A stretch of DNA of 64,000 nt from Anaerolineales bacterium (GTDB lineage Bacteria > Chloroflexota > Anaerolineae > Anaerolineales > Villigracilaceae): NCBI GenBank assembly GCA_014860745.1, contig JACZJC010000021.1, positions 45,396 through 109,395 on the forward strand, written 5' to 3'. Position 1 is the stretch's first letter; the number at the start of each line of letters is the position of its first letter. Both the position numbers and the translations under genes were made by a program. Positions 9,075-18,621 of the stretch are shown in pieces. The notes under the pieces were generated by a model. That model searched no databases. It was not told the origin of the DNA and was given only the letters and a program-made list of their open reading frames with translations.

Positions 9075-10174
9075 AGGTGATGAAAGAGGCGGCGCAGAAA
9101 ATCGCAAAGGGAGTCCTGCGCGCGGCCTCATGGAATTGGAGGCCCTACTCGCGTTTGATTTTGTACGGCGAGAAAGCGGAGTGGGTGTTGGATTGGGAAA
9201 TGCGCGCGCTTGCAAATACCTGCGACCGCTTGGGGGTGCGGATGGCAGACCCGATCTGGAAGAACGCCTCGCAACCGCAGTCCATTTTTTTCTCCAACCA
9301 TTTTTTCCTGTTGAACGTCGACTGGCAGAGGCTTTTACCTTCACACATCGGCTTTGCCTATTTTCATGGATTGCCGCATACCGGAGATCCGCTTTTTGAT
9401 AATTTTTACAAATTCTTGTGCAAGAATCATGAACATTTTACGCGTGTTCAGGTTTCTCATTCTCAGATGCGGGATGTGACGCTGGGTACGGGTATCGATC
9501 CTTCCAAGGTATTTATCATTCCGATTGGGATCAATGTGGATTTCTTTCCATTTCGGAGCGCGGAGCAGAAACAAACGGCGCGTGCGGAGTTAGGCATTCC
9601 GCAATCGTCCTTTGTGGTCGGTTCGTTTCAAAAAGATGGGGTGGGTTGGGAGGAAGGGTTGGAACCGAAGTTGATCAAGGGGCCGGATGTGTTTTTATCC
9701 ACGATCGAAATGTTGAAAAGAGATATCGGTGATTTGTTCGTTTTACTTTCCGGTCCTTCGCGCGGATATGTGAAAGATGGTCTTGAAAAGATGGGGGTTC
9801 CGTATAAACACTTGTACATCAAGTCGTATCCTGACGTGGCAAAGTTGTTCCATGCTTTGGATGTGTATCTGGTGGCTTCGCGGCAGGAGGGCGGGCCGAA
9901 GGCAATTTTGGAAAGCATGGCAAGCGGAGTGCCGATTGTCACCACCCGTGTGGGGCAGGCCATGGATTTGGTAAAGCACGGCAGGAATGGCTGGATGGTG
10001 GCTGTGGAGGATTCGGATTCGCTTGCCCGTTGTATTCTTGAGGTGCGTAACATGGATCCGCAGGACCTGATGCCGATTCTGAAAAATGGGCGCGCAACGG
10101 CGGAGGCGAATACTTACGAAAGCCAGCTTCCGTTATGGGCTGATTTTATGAAAGGGTTTGTGGAGACCCGTTAA
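9071..10174 (+). CDS. Glycosyltransferase, GT4 family
   Basis: A 367-residue retaining-type transferase. IPIGINVDFF, a Rossmann start VVGSFQKDGVGW, and RQEGGPKAILESMASGVPIVTTRVG (donor-sugar E-x7-E region) are standard GT4 landmarks; HGRNGWMV ends the domain. It overlaps the previous gene by four bases and is followed after four bases by the next transferase, so the three are likely cotranslated. Sugar donor and acceptor are unknown. Confidence 0.85.
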   Translation: MKVMKEAAQKIAKGVLRAASWNWRPYSRLILYGEKAEWVLDWEMRALANTCDRLGVRMADPIWKNASQPQSIFFSNHFFLLNVDWQRLLPSHIGFAYFHGLPHTGDPLFDNFYKFLCKNHEHFTRVQVSHSQMRDVTLGTGIDPSKVFIIPIGINVDFFPFRSAEQKQTARAELGIPQSSFVVGSFQKDGVGWEEGLEPKLIKGPDVFLSTIEMLKRDIGDLFVLLSGPSRGYVKDGLEKMGVPYKHLYIKSYPDVAKLFHALDVYLVASRQEGGPKAILESMASGVPIVTTRVGQAMDLVKHGRNGWMVAVEDSDSLARCILEVRNMDPQDLMPILKNGRATAEANTYESQLPLWADFMKGFVETR

Positions 10175-10178
10175 CAAG

Positions 10179-11324
10179 ATGCTTCGGAAATTTATCGATT
10201 TTTTCAAATATCGTTTTCCGGGAATCTTCCGGGCGGTCATCCGCCTGCGGGATTTCTTTCTCATTCGCATTCCGGGCCGGTTAAATATTTTGCGGATCAG
10301 GAAAAGCAACTCTGGAATTTCCGTTTTTTACCTGACAACGAACTTCCCGTATCGCCCGGCCCGGCGCGGAGAGCACGCGCACGGCGGTTCGGTCAAATTG
10401 ACCTACCTTGCGGAGGAATTTCCACATGCGTTTCCCGCGGCAAATCTTGCATATATCGTTACCAGCGTCGGGCATTCCATGCAGAAGGAAATCCTTGAAC
10501 GTGCAAAGCGGACTGGGTTGAAATTCGTCATTAACCATGACGGGGTTGCATTCCCGGCCTGGGCTGGCGATCAAACTATCGAGTTCAATCGCATCTCAAA
10601 AAATATTTTGGACCAGGCGGATTTTGTTATCTACCAGAGTCGCTTTTCCAAATTAAGCGCGGACCTGTATCTTTCTCCGCCCAGTGTGCCGCAGGAGATC
10701 ATTTACAACCCCGTGGACCTTCGGCATTTTTCGCCCCAGATGATAACGAAACCAAAAGAGTTGACCCTTTTGCTTGGCGGGAATCAATATGAAAAATACC
10801 GCCTCCAGCTCGCATTGAAGACGCTTCAATCTTTGCTCGCGCATGTTCCAAATGCCCGGCTGATCGTCACCGGGACATTGTGGCTGCCATACCGCGAAGC
10901 GGAAGAGTGGACCGCCCGCACGCTAAAAGAAATGAATTTGACCGATCACGTGACGTTCGTTGGAACCTACACTCAGGCGGAAGCGCCGCTTCTTTTCTCA
11001 CGGGCGCACATGCTCATCCATACCAAATATGCAGATCCCTGCCCGGGGCTGGTTGCGGAAGTGCTCGGCTGCGGGTTACCTGTTGTTTACGTGGGGAATG
11101 GCGGTGTACCGGAACTGGTCGAAGAGGCCGGGATTGGCGTCCCTGTGGAGCATAGTTGGGAGACCATCAACCTGCCTGCACCTGAAAAGATGGCTGAAGC
11201 TGTGATGCGGGTATATGAAAACCTGAGTGATTATTCCCAAGCCGCGCGCCGCCAGGCGCAGAAATTTTCACTGGAAACCTTCGTTGCCAGACATAGGGAT
11301 ATTTTCACGAAGGTATTGGATTGA
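10179..11324 (+). CDS. Glycosyltransferase, GT4 family
   Basis: About 381 residues from the ATG at 10179, chosen because it follows the preceding stop by four bases; a TTG at 10158 would overlap that gene. The N-terminal acceptor half has INHDGVAFPAW. The C-terminal half shows YNPVDLRHFS, LLLGGNQYEKYR, a TFVGTYTQAEAPLLFSRAHM segment, and DPCPGLVAEVLGCGLPVVYV as the donor-site motif. It is the third consecutive transferase of this run. Confidence 0.82.
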   Translation: MLRKFIDFFKYRFPGIFRAVIRLRDFFLIRIPGRLNILRIRKSNSGISVFYLTTNFPYRPARRGEHAHGGSVKLTYLAEEFPHAFPAANLAYIVTSVGHSMQKEILERAKRTGLKFVINHDGVAFPAWAGDQTIEFNRISKNILDQADFVIYQSRFSKLSADLYLSPPSVPQEIIYNPVDLRHFSPQMITKPKELTLLLGGNQYEKYRLQLALKTLQSLLAHVPNARLIVTGTLWLPYREAEEWTARTLKEMNLTDHVTFVGTYTQAEAPLLFSRAHMLIHTKYADPCPGLVAEVLGCGLPVVYVGNGGVPELVEEAGIGVPVEHSWETINLPAPEKMAEAVMRVYENLSDYSQAARRQAQKFSLETFVARHRDIFTKVLD

Positions 11325-11325
11325 A

Positions 11326-12234
11326 ATGACGAGCTCAAGAATCAGTGTCATCATCTGCACCCGCAATCGGTTTGACGATTTTCGAATGACTGTATCTTCG
11401 TTGATGCTTCAATCCCGCCTGCCGGACGAATTGGTGGTCGTTGATTCATCCGATATAAATGAACTTGAGCCATACTTAAAATCCGCCGGCCTGCCGGTTC
11501 CAGTGAAATATGTCCATTCCAGGCCCGGCTTGACCCTCCAGCGAAACGTAGGCATCCGCAACAGCAAAGGTGACCTTGTTTTTTTCTTCGACGACGATTG
11601 TGAGCTGGAGGTGAATTACCTTGCGAAAGTGGAAGCTGTCTTCGAGCAGGATGCGCAGGGTAGGATCGGCGCAGTGGGGGGACGGCTCGAGAATCTGTTT
11701 GGTAATCAGCCCATGACTTTAAAGTTCAGCGTGGAGCGCATGGTCTTTGGTTTGATTCGCTCTCTTTTTGGTTTGGATGATTATGGAAGCGGGCGGTTCC
11801 GTTTATCTGGAATGGCAACCTTCCCTCACGATTCGATGAAGGCAAGGTATATTGACTGCCTGAGCGGCGGGTTGATGGCGTTTCGGAGGGAGGTCTTTCA
11901 AAAGGTTGAATTCGATGAGAACCTGCCGGGCTATGGGTTGATGGAAGATTGGTCCATTTCCAAAAGCACGTTGAATGCGGGGTATAAAATCTATTACGAA
12001 CCATCTGCTTCGCTGGTACACAAGGAAAGCCCCCAAAACCGGCTGAATTATTTTCGCTGGGCGGAGATGATGGTTGCCAATTACGATTATCTTTTCCAAA
12101 AAAATTGGCGCCGCGACTGGTTCCGCCGCCCGTTTTATTACTGGGCTTTGCTGGGGCTGGTCGTGATCAACCTGCACAACCGGGATGCCCTGCGCGGCAC
12201 GTTGAGCGGTATCAAACAGTTGAAGAAGGGTTGA
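11326..12234 (+). CDS. Glycosyltransferase family 2
   Basis: About 302 residues from the ATG at 11326, one base after the preceding stop; longer readings would run into the upstream gene. The GT-A fold begins ISVIICTRNR and continues with LVVVDSSD and the metal-binding FFFDDDCELE. A later LSGGLMAFRREVF with LMEDWSISKS matches the acceptor/ED motif of family 2 enzymes. A hydrophobic stretch (YYWALLGLVVINL) near the end may attach it to the membrane. Confidence 0.87.
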   Translation: MTSSRISVIICTRNRFDDFRMTVSSLMLQSRLPDELVVVDSSDINELEPYLKSAGLPVPVKYVHSRPGLTLQRNVGIRNSKGDLVFFFDDDCELEVNYLAKVEAVFEQDAQGRIGAVGGRLENLFGNQPMTLKFSVERMVFGLIRSLFGLDDYGSGRFRLSGMATFPHDSMKARYIDCLSGGLMAFRREVFQKVEFDENLPGYGLMEDWSISKSTLNAGYKIYYEPSASLVHKESPQNRLNYFRWAEMMVANYDYLFQKNWRRDWFRRPFYYWALLGLVVINLHNRDALRGTLSGIKQLKKG

Positions 12235-12238
12235 GCAA

Positions 12239-13162
12239 ATGTCCCGCGCATTGATCACTGGAATTTCTGGTTTTGTTGGCAGGCATCTCGAGCGTCGACT
12301 TGCCGAACGGGGATGGCAGGTCTTTGGGTTTGACATCCGCGCCGAACGTGAAAATGTCTTCGCGGGCGATCTGACCGACCGAGCTGCGCTTTCTTCCGCA
12401 ATTAAGCAAAGCAAACCGGGCGCAATCTTCCACCTTGCCGGTGTGATCAAATCTGATTCGCCCGAAATATTTTACAAGGCAAATTTGTTGGGTACATTGG
12501 CTTTGTTCGATGCGATCATGGAGGCGGATATTCATCCGAACGTTGTGGTGGCAAGTTCCAGCGCGGTATATGGCCGAACGTCGGGTGAGAAGCCGATCAC
12601 TGAGAGGATGCAACTGCGCCCGGTGACCGATTATGCGGTCAGCAAGGCGGCGCAGGAGACTGCGGCTCTTCGATACTTTGATGCATTCGGCATGCGAGTA
12701 ACGATTGTGCGGATGTTCAACCTGCTCGGACCCGGTCAATCGCCTGACCTGGCTTGCTCTGCGTTTGCGCGTCAGATCGCGCTGGCGGAAAGATCTGGGC
12801 AAATGGAGATCGTCACCGGCAACCTCGATGCCAGGCGTGATTTTGTGGATGTGCGCGATGCTGTCCGCGCGTTTGAGCTGGTTGCCCAAAAGGGAAAGCC
12901 GGGTCAGGTCTATAATGTCTGTTCGGGGCGGGCGGTGGCGGTTCGAAAATGCTTGAGCGGGATGATGTCCATGTCGCCCAGGCAGTTGTCGGCTAGAATC
13001 GATGCGGATAGAGTCCAGAAGAATGATGTCCCCGTGCAGGTGGGGAGTTATCAAAAGTTGAAGAAAGCTTCAGGCTGGAGTCCGAAGATTTCGTTGAAAC
13101 AATCCCTGGCCGATTTGCTGAATGATTGGCGCGAGCGAGTCAAAGAAGTGGAGTCAAAATGA
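12239..13162 (+). CDS. NAD(P)-dependent SDR, GDP-4-keto-6-deoxymannose reductase-like
   Basis: A 307-residue extended SDR. The cofactor loop TGISGFVGRHL (8-18) and SSSAVYG are followed by the YxxxK pair in DYAVSKAA. The GISGFVG loop and C-terminal NVCSG region resemble Rmd, which makes GDP-D-rhamnose, and the GDP-mannose dehydratase group. No Gmd gene is in the window to supply the 4-keto substrate, so the assignment to Rmd is tentative. Its stop overlaps the next SDR start (ATGA, 13159-13162). Confidence 0.7.
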   Translation: MSRALITGISGFVGRHLERRLAERGWQVFGFDIRAERENVFAGDLTDRAALSSAIKQSKPGAIFHLAGVIKSDSPEIFYKANLLGTLALFDAIMEADIHPNVVVASSSAVYGRTSGEKPITERMQLRPVTDYAVSKAAQETAALRYFDAFGMRVTIVRMFNLLGPGQSPDLACSAFARQIALAERSGQMEIVTGNLDARRDFVDVRDAVRAFELVAQKGKPGQVYNVCSGRAVAVRKCLSGMMSMSPRQLSARIDADRVQKNDVPVQVGSYQKLKKASGWSPKISLKQSLADLLNDWRERVKEVESK

Positions 13163-14148
13163 ATTGGAATGGCGTGAAGGTTTTAGTGACTGGCGCGGGC
13201 GGATTTATCGCCAGCCATTTAGTGGAACGATTGGTGAGCGAAGGTGCACAGGTGCGGGCGTTCGTGAGATACAACTCGCGCAACGATGTGGGGATGCTGC
13301 GGCTGATTCCCGCCGATGTTTTTTCGCAGCTTGAGATCGTGCATGGCGACCTGCGGGATGTGGAAGCCTTGCGCGATGCAGTGAAGGGCATGGATACGGT
13401 TTTTCATCTTGGCGCATTGATCGCCATTCCTTATTCCTACGTTCATCCGCGCGAGGTGTTCGATGTGAATGTGATGGGCACCATGAATGTGATGATGGCG
13501 GCGCGGGATTTTGGCGTACGGCGCGTGGTTCATACATCCACCAGCGAAGTATACGGCACCGCGCAATATGTTCCGATCGATGAAGCGCATCCCCTGCAAG
13601 GTCAATCGCCGTATTCTGCCAGTAAAATCGGCGCGGATAAAATTGCCGAAAGTTTTTATCGTTCGTTCGAAGTGCCGGTGGTTACGCTGCGTCCCTTCAA
13701 TACCTATGGTCCTCGTCAATCTGCGCGGGCGGTGATTCCAACCATCATCACCCAGGCATTGACCCGCGACGAGGTGAAACTTGGCAGCCTCGAGCCTTCG
13801 CGCGATTTCACTTTTGTTAAAGATACTGCCAGCGGCTTTTTGAAAGTCGCCGAAGCCGAAGGTGTGCTTGGCGAGGAAGTGAATCTCGGCAATGACAACA
13901 CCATTCGCATCGGTGATTTGGCGAACAAGATCTTTGAGATCATTGGTAGGAATCCGAAGGTCATCGCCGACCCGCAGCGTATCCGCCCTGGAAAAAGTGA
14001 AGTGATGAAGTTGTGGGCCTCGAACGAAAAAGCCAGACGCATGATCGGATGGGAACCCCGCGTCTCTTTGGACGAGGGCCTGCGTGCCACCATTGAGTGG
14101 ATCTCCGCTCATCTCGACCACTACCGACCTGATGAATACACGGTGTAA
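13159..14148 (+). CDS. NDP-hexosamine 4,6-dehydratase, LegB-like SDR
   Basis: A 329-residue extended SDR from the ATG at 13159 that overlaps the upstream stop. VLVTGAGGFIASHLVE and, soon after, VRAFVRYNSRNDVG resemble LegB, the first enzyme of legionaminic acid synthesis, which in Campylobacter acts on GDP-GlcNAc. Catalytic-region motifs are TSTSEVYG and YSASK. The next gene is a sugar-1-phosphate nucleotidyltransferase, as for the GDP-route PtmE next to LegB. Other NDP-sugar dehydratases cannot be excluded. Confidence 0.72.
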   Translation: MNWNGVKVLVTGAGGFIASHLVERLVSEGAQVRAFVRYNSRNDVGMLRLIPADVFSQLEIVHGDLRDVEALRDAVKGMDTVFHLGALIAIPYSYVHPREVFDVNVMGTMNVMMAARDFGVRRVVHTSTSEVYGTAQYVPIDEAHPLQGQSPYSASKIGADKIAESFYRSFEVPVVTLRPFNTYGPRQSARAVIPTIITQALTRDEVKLGSLEPSRDFTFVKDTASGFLKVAEAEGVLGEEVNLGNDNTIRIGDLANKIFEIIGRNPKVIADPQRIRPGKSEVMKLWASNEKARRMIGWEPRVSLDEGLRATIEWISAHLDHYRPDEYTV

Positions 14149-14153
14149 TTGAT

Positions 14154-14873
14154 ATGCGAGCTGTCATTCTTGCCGGAGGGAAAGGCGCGCGCCTCGCCCC
14201 GTACACGACCGTTCTTCCCAAACCGCTCATGCCGGTTGGCGATATGCCGATTCTGGAAATTGTCATCCGCCAGTTGCAGAAAAAAGGCTTTGACGATATT
14301 ACTCTCGCAACCGGCTATCTCGCCGAACTGCTGATGGCCTACTGCGGCGATGGAAGCAAGTTCAATGTCAAAATTGATTACTCCCGCGAAGAACAACCCC
14401 TTGGCACGGCGGGTCCGATTGCCATTGTGCCGAACTTGAGTGACACTTTTTTGGTGATGAACGGCGATCTGCTGACAACCATCGATTACGGTGCCATGCT
14501 GAAATATCACCGTGAACGCGGCGCGCTGGCCACGGTTGCCTGTTACCAGCGTGATGTAAAAATCGATCTGGGTGTCATTCAAGTGGATGAAGAGAATTGG
14601 GTGTCCGATTACATAGAAAAACCGACCTATCATTACTCGGTGAGCATGGGCATTTATCTCTTCGAACCTGTGATTCTGAACTACATCCCGAGAGGACAGC
14701 ACCTCGACCTTCCTGAACTGGTGCTGAAGTTGATGCGCGACGGCAAAAAGGTCAATGTGTTCAACTTTGACGGGTACTGGCTGGACATCGGCCGCCACGA
14801 CGATTATGAGCGTGCCATCGAAGAGTTTGCGGCGCATCGTGACGCCTTCCTTTCTGATGATGAAACCGCATGA
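14154..14873 (+). CDS. Sugar-1-phosphate nucleotidyltransferase
   Basis: A 239-residue NTP_transferase domain protein with AVILAGGKGARLAPYT at the N-terminus (signature GGxGxRL), KPLMPVGD, and the substrate-site VMNGDLL. It ends WLDIGRHDDYERA, a pattern common to HddC- and PtmE-type guanylyltransferases and to mannose-1-P guanylyltransferases without an extra domain. It starts five bases after the LegB-like gene, so it may supply that enzyme's NDP-sugar. Nucleotide and sugar specificity are not visible. Confidence 0.8.
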   Translation: MRAVILAGGKGARLAPYTTVLPKPLMPVGDMPILEIVIRQLQKKGFDDITLATGYLAELLMAYCGDGSKFNVKIDYSREEQPLGTAGPIAIVPNLSDTFLVMNGDLLTTIDYGAMLKYHRERGALATVACYQRDVKIDLGVIQVDEENWVSDYIEKPTYHYSVSMGIYLFEPVILNYIPRGQHLDLPELVLKLMRDGKKVNVFNFDGYWLDIGRHDDYERAIEEFAAHRDAFLSDDETA

Positions 14874-16111
14874 TCCTTTTCTTGTTTGCGGCATCCTATC
14901 CATATGATTTTGCAGTGGAGCAGACCTTTCTGGCAGAGGAGGTTCGCATCCTCGCCAAAAAATTCGACCGGGTCATTCTTGTGCCGAAACTCAAGCGCGG
15001 GAATCGATTGTCCATTCCGGCCGGTGTGGAGGTGGATACGAGTTTCGCAGAGTCCTTTTCGTCTGCCAGGCAGGTTCGCTTTGGGATTTTGTCCATGTTC
15101 TCGCGGGATTTTTTCGAGGATATAAAGAACCGCCTGCCCAAGTCTTTGTCCTTTGTTTATATGAGGAGGTTGGTTTCGTTTTTGGCAGGCGCGCGCCTCA
15201 CACAGGACTGGGTACAAAACTGGTTCCTAAAAAATAACATCCCCGACTCTTCTGCTGTTTTTTATACCTTTTGGTTCGATGATATTTCGATGGGGATTGG
15301 TCTGGCGAAGAATACCCATCCCAATTTGCGCGTGGTTTCGAGAACGCATGGATATGATCTCTACGAAGAGTTGTATGCCCTGTGGCCCTGCCGCTCCAAA
15401 GCCATTTCCCTGATGGACGGCCTCTTCGCGGATTCAGATGCGGGAGCGGAATATCTTCGCGAAAAATATCCAGCCTTCAAGGATCGTTACCAAACCGCAC
15501 TGCTGGGTGTGCGCGACCCGGGCGCGGTTGCCGACCCTTCCATGGATGGTGTTTTGCGAATCGTTTCCTGCTCCATGCTTAATCCCATAAAACGGATCGA
15601 CCTGCTTTTGGAAGGCATCGCCTGTGCGGCGCGCAGGCGCATAGGACAGAAGATCGAGTGGTGGCATTTCGGCGAGGGCGAACCACGGGAGGAATTAATC
15701 AAAAGGGCAGCCAATGAATTTCCACCGAATGCCAGCGCCGATTTTCCCGGATATAAGAGCCAGGCCGACCTCATCAAAAACTACATCGATAATCCGGTGG
15801 ATGTTTTCGTCAATGTCAGCTCCACCGAAGGGACCCCGGTCTCCATCATGGAAGCGGTGAGCTGCGGAATCCCGGTCATTGCCGCGGCGGTCGGCGGCAA
15901 CGCGGAAATCGTTTCTGAAAAGAATGGATTTTTATTGAACGAAAATCCCACAGCGGAAGAAATCGCGGATGCCCTTCTGAAAGTCTGCGACCAGCGTGAG
16001 GAAATGCAAAGGAAACGACGCGCCAGCCGAGAGGTCTGGCTGGAACGATATAATGAAACGACCAACTTTGAGGCGTTTGCCCAAAAATTGGTCGAGATAA
16101 GGAAGCGTTAA
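14870..16111 (+). CDS. Glycosyltransferase, GT4 family
   Basis: A 413-residue transferase whose ATG overlaps the upstream stop (ATGA). The N-terminal half contains SRTHGYDLYEE. The C-terminal half has IVSCSMLNPIKRIDLLLEGI, WHFGEGEPREEL, and STEGTPVSIMEAVSCGIPVIAAAVGGNAEIV, the full donor-site motif of GT4 enzymes. It probably acts on the same chain as the neighbouring sugar-synthesis genes. Confidence 0.88.
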   Translation: MILFLFAASYPYDFAVEQTFLAEEVRILAKKFDRVILVPKLKRGNRLSIPAGVEVDTSFAESFSSARQVRFGILSMFSRDFFEDIKNRLPKSLSFVYMRRLVSFLAGARLTQDWVQNWFLKNNIPDSSAVFYTFWFDDISMGIGLAKNTHPNLRVVSRTHGYDLYEELYALWPCRSKAISLMDGLFADSDAGAEYLREKYPAFKDRYQTALLGVRDPGAVADPSMDGVLRIVSCSMLNPIKRIDLLLEGIACAARRRIGQKIEWWHFGEGEPREELIKRAANEFPPNASADFPGYKSQADLIKNYIDNPVDVFVNVSSTEGTPVSIMEAVSCGIPVIAAAVGGNAEIVSEKNGFLLNENPTAEEIADALLKVCDQREEMQRKRRASREVWLERYNETTNFEAFAQKLVEIRKR

Positions 16112-16117
16112 TACGTC

Positions 16118-18004
16118 ATGTGTGGAATTACAGGTATATGGAATTTGGACGGCAGGCCGGTCTCCCGCGAAGAGTTGATCCGCTTTACGAATCAGCTCGC
16201 TCATCGCGGCCCCGACGGCTGGGATGTGCACGTGGAGGATTCTGCCGCTGTGGGCTTTGGTCATCGCCGCCTCGCCATCATCGACTTGAACACCGGCGAC
16301 CAGCCCATGTCCTTTGCCGACGGCCGTTATTGGACCGTCTTCAACGGCGAAATTTATAATTTTGTTGAGTTGAAAAAAGAGCTTGAAGGCCTGGGTTATC
16401 AATTCAAGACCGACTCGGATACCGAAGTGGTGCTGGCCAGTTATGACAAATGGGGCGAGGACTGCCAGTTCAAATTAAACGGCATGTGGGCCTGCGCCAT
16501 CTGGGACCGGCGCGAGCAGAAACTTTTTATTTCACGCGACCGCTTTGGCGTAAAACCACTCGTCTATTTTTTTGACGGCAAACGCTTTGCCTTCGCTTCT
16601 GAAATGAAAGCTTTTCTTGCGCTTGAAGGTTTTCACGCGGAATACAACCCGACCGTGCTTGCCAACTCATTGGATAACGCGGCGCACGTGGAAGGCGCGG
16701 AAGATTGCCTGTTCTTGGGACTCAAACGTGTGCTGGGCGGCCATTGCCTGACGTTGACGGCAAACGGCGAATTGAATATCCGCCGCTGGTGGAACACGCT
16801 CGATCATCTTCAAGATGTGTCCGGACGATACGACGACCAGGTTCAGCAATATCGCGAATTGTTTCTGGATGCCTGCCGCATCCGCATGCGAAGTGATGTG
16901 CCGATTGGCACGGCTTTAAGCGGCGGCCTGGATTCCAGTTCGGTGCTTTCGTCCATGAGTTATATCCGCAAGTCCGGTGATGCGACCATGCGCATGGCGC
17001 ATGAATGGCAGAAGGCTTTCATCGGGACGTATCCCGGCAAGATCATTGACGAGCGTCGTTACGCCGACGAGGTCATCAGGCACACAGGCGTGCAGCCCAT
17101 ATACTGTGAAATGAACGCGGATATGTATCTTGACCATTTCAACGACATTCTTTATCAATACGAGGAACTGTCCGATATTCATCTCGGTCCGTGGTTCGTG
17201 CACAAGAAGCAGCGTGAAAACGGCGTAGTCGTGACCATCGACGGCCACGGCGGGGATGAGGCATTGGGCGGGTACACCTGGCACGTCTTCGCGGCGATGC
17301 GCGATGCAAAACCAATCCGATTTTTGGAACTGGCGTTAATTCGTAACAGCATGAGTCTGACAAATAATCTCGGAACCTATGTGATCGCTGCGAAAAACCG
17401 CCTGCTTGGAAAAAAATCCGCCCTGAATCAAACCTCATGGCTGAACATACAGCCGCAGGCATTCACCTCCGCCGCGATGGAGGAGGATCTGCCGCGTATT
17501 GCAAACCGCGACTCCTTGTTCAAATCGCTTTACATCGATTTTCATTTCACGAATTTGCCGATGAACCTGCGCGACTTCGACCGCCTTTCGATGGCGCATG
17601 GCGTTGAAGTCCGCTCGCCGTTCATGGACTGGCGGCTGGTTACCTTCGCCTTCTCGATTCCATCCGCGCATAAAATCGGCGCGGGTTACACCAAACGGAT
17701 TTTGCGCGACTCGATGAAAGACATCCTGCCCGAAGCGATTCGCGCCCGCACGAAAAAACTCGGCTTTCCGAATCTGGATGAAGGCTGGAACTCTCCGCGC
17801 GGACATCAATTCATCCGCGATTCGATTTCTTCATTAGACTTTAAATCGTCTCCATATTGGAACGGAACACGCATCACCTTGGACCTCGAGCCTGCTTTTC
17901 GGACCCATGACAGTTCCCGCATCTACAAGGCTTGGAAGCTCGTCCAGGCTCAATCCCTGATGCGGATGTTCCGCGAGAAAAATGAAAGGATGCAAACCGC
18001 ATGA
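16118..18004 (+). CDS. asnB: Glutamine-hydrolysing asparagine synthase family protein (AsnB-like)
   Basis: A 628-residue class II amidotransferase. After Met1 comes the nucleophile Cys2 (MCGITGIW), then LAHRGPDG, FNGEIYNF (76-82) and the ATP PP-loop SGGLDSSSV (268-276). The length matches AsnB. In polysaccharide loci such enzymes often amidate a uronic acid or another sugar carboxylate rather than aspartate (known for relatives). Its stop overlaps the HisH-like gene, and it is followed by a complete ammonia-dependent sugar amidination set. That arrangement supports a glycan role, by inference. Confidence 0.85.
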   Translation: MCGITGIWNLDGRPVSREELIRFTNQLAHRGPDGWDVHVEDSAAVGFGHRRLAIIDLNTGDQPMSFADGRYWTVFNGEIYNFVELKKELEGLGYQFKTDSDTEVVLASYDKWGEDCQFKLNGMWACAIWDRREQKLFISRDRFGVKPLVYFFDGKRFAFASEMKAFLALEGFHAEYNPTVLANSLDNAAHVEGAEDCLFLGLKRVLGGHCLTLTANGELNIRRWWNTLDHLQDVSGRYDDQVQQYRELFLDACRIRMRSDVPIGTALSGGLDSSSVLSSMSYIRKSGDATMRMAHEWQKAFIGTYPGKIIDERRYADEVIRHTGVQPIYCEMNADMYLDHFNDILYQYEELSDIHLGPWFVHKKQRENGVVVTIDGHGGDEALGGYTWHVFAAMRDAKPIRFLELALIRNSMSLTNNLGTYVIAAKNRLLGKKSALNQTSWLNIQPQAFTSAAMEEDLPRIANRDSLFKSLYIDFHFTNLPMNLRDFDRLSMAHGVEVRSPFMDWRLVTFAFSIPSAHKIGAGYTKRILRDSMKDILPEAIRARTKKLGFPNLDEGWNSPRGHQFIRDSISSLDFKSSPYWNGTRITLDLEPAFRTHDSSRIYKAWKLVQAQSLMRMFREKNERMQTA

Positions 18005-18621
18005 TCGTTGTTGTCGATTATGGTGTTGGCAATCTCGGTTCGATTGTCAACATGTTCAAGAAGGTGGGAGCGAAGGCGGTCGCTTCCTCTGACCATTCCG
18101 TGATTCGATCTGCGGAAAAATTGATTCTGCCCGGGGTCGGCGCGTTCGATGCCGCCATGCGGAAATTCCACGAGACTGGGCTGGTTCCAGTGGTGGGTGA
18201 GCTGGTGCTGGAGAAGAAAATTCCCGTGCTCGGCCTTTGCGTTGGACTCCAACTCATGACGAATGGAAGTGAAGAGGGTCAGCTGGCAGGCCTGGGCTGG
18301 TTCGATGCGGATACGGTCCGCTTCAAATTCGACGAGGAACATGCCCATCTCAAAGTCCCCCACATGGGCTGGAACTCGGTGCACGTCCGTCGCCAGCATC
18401 CCCTGGTTGCAGATTGGGATGAAGAGTCTCGTTTTTATTTTGTGCATTCCTTTCATGTGGTCGCAAAAGAGATGGATGCCGTGCTTGCCGAAACCGAATA
18501 TGGGGTGATCATTCATTCCGTTTTGGGCCGGGGCAACATCATGGGCACGCAGTTCCACCCGGAGAAAAGCCACCGATTCGGGATGCGCCTGCTGAAGAAT
18601 TTCGCGGAGAATATCCAATGA
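18001..18621 (+). CDS. HisH-type glutamine amidotransferase for sugar amidination
   Basis: A class I glutaminase of 206 residues with the oxyanion PGVG (44-47), catalytic Cys80 in GLCVG, and His186/Glu188 in QFHPEKS. It is a paralogue of histidine-pathway HisH. Together with the HisF-like and WbpG-like proteins encoded directly after it, it matches the HisH2/HisF2/WbpG and WbuY/WbuZ/WbuX sets that convert a sugar N-acetyl group to an acetamidino group. It would release ammonia from glutamine and channel it through the HisF-like partner. Overlaps on both sides (ATGA) show tight coupling. Confidence 0.87.
   Translation: MIVVVDYGVGNLGSIVNMFKKVGAKAVASSDHSVIRSAEKLILPGVGAFDAAMRKFHETGLVPVVGELVLEKKIPVLGLCVGLQLMTNGSEEGQLAGLGWFDADTVRFKFDEEHAHLKVPHMGWNSVHVRRQHPLVADWDEESRFYFVHSFHVVAKEMDAVLAETEYGVIIHSVLGRGNIMGTQFHPEKSHRFGMRLLKNFAENIQ

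Noticed and set aside
12212..13054. 280-codon minus-strand frame opposite the Rmd-like SDR
   Set aside because: Shadow of a clear SDR gene that has cofactor and catalytic motifs; the minus-strand translation is His/Arg-rich with no domain.
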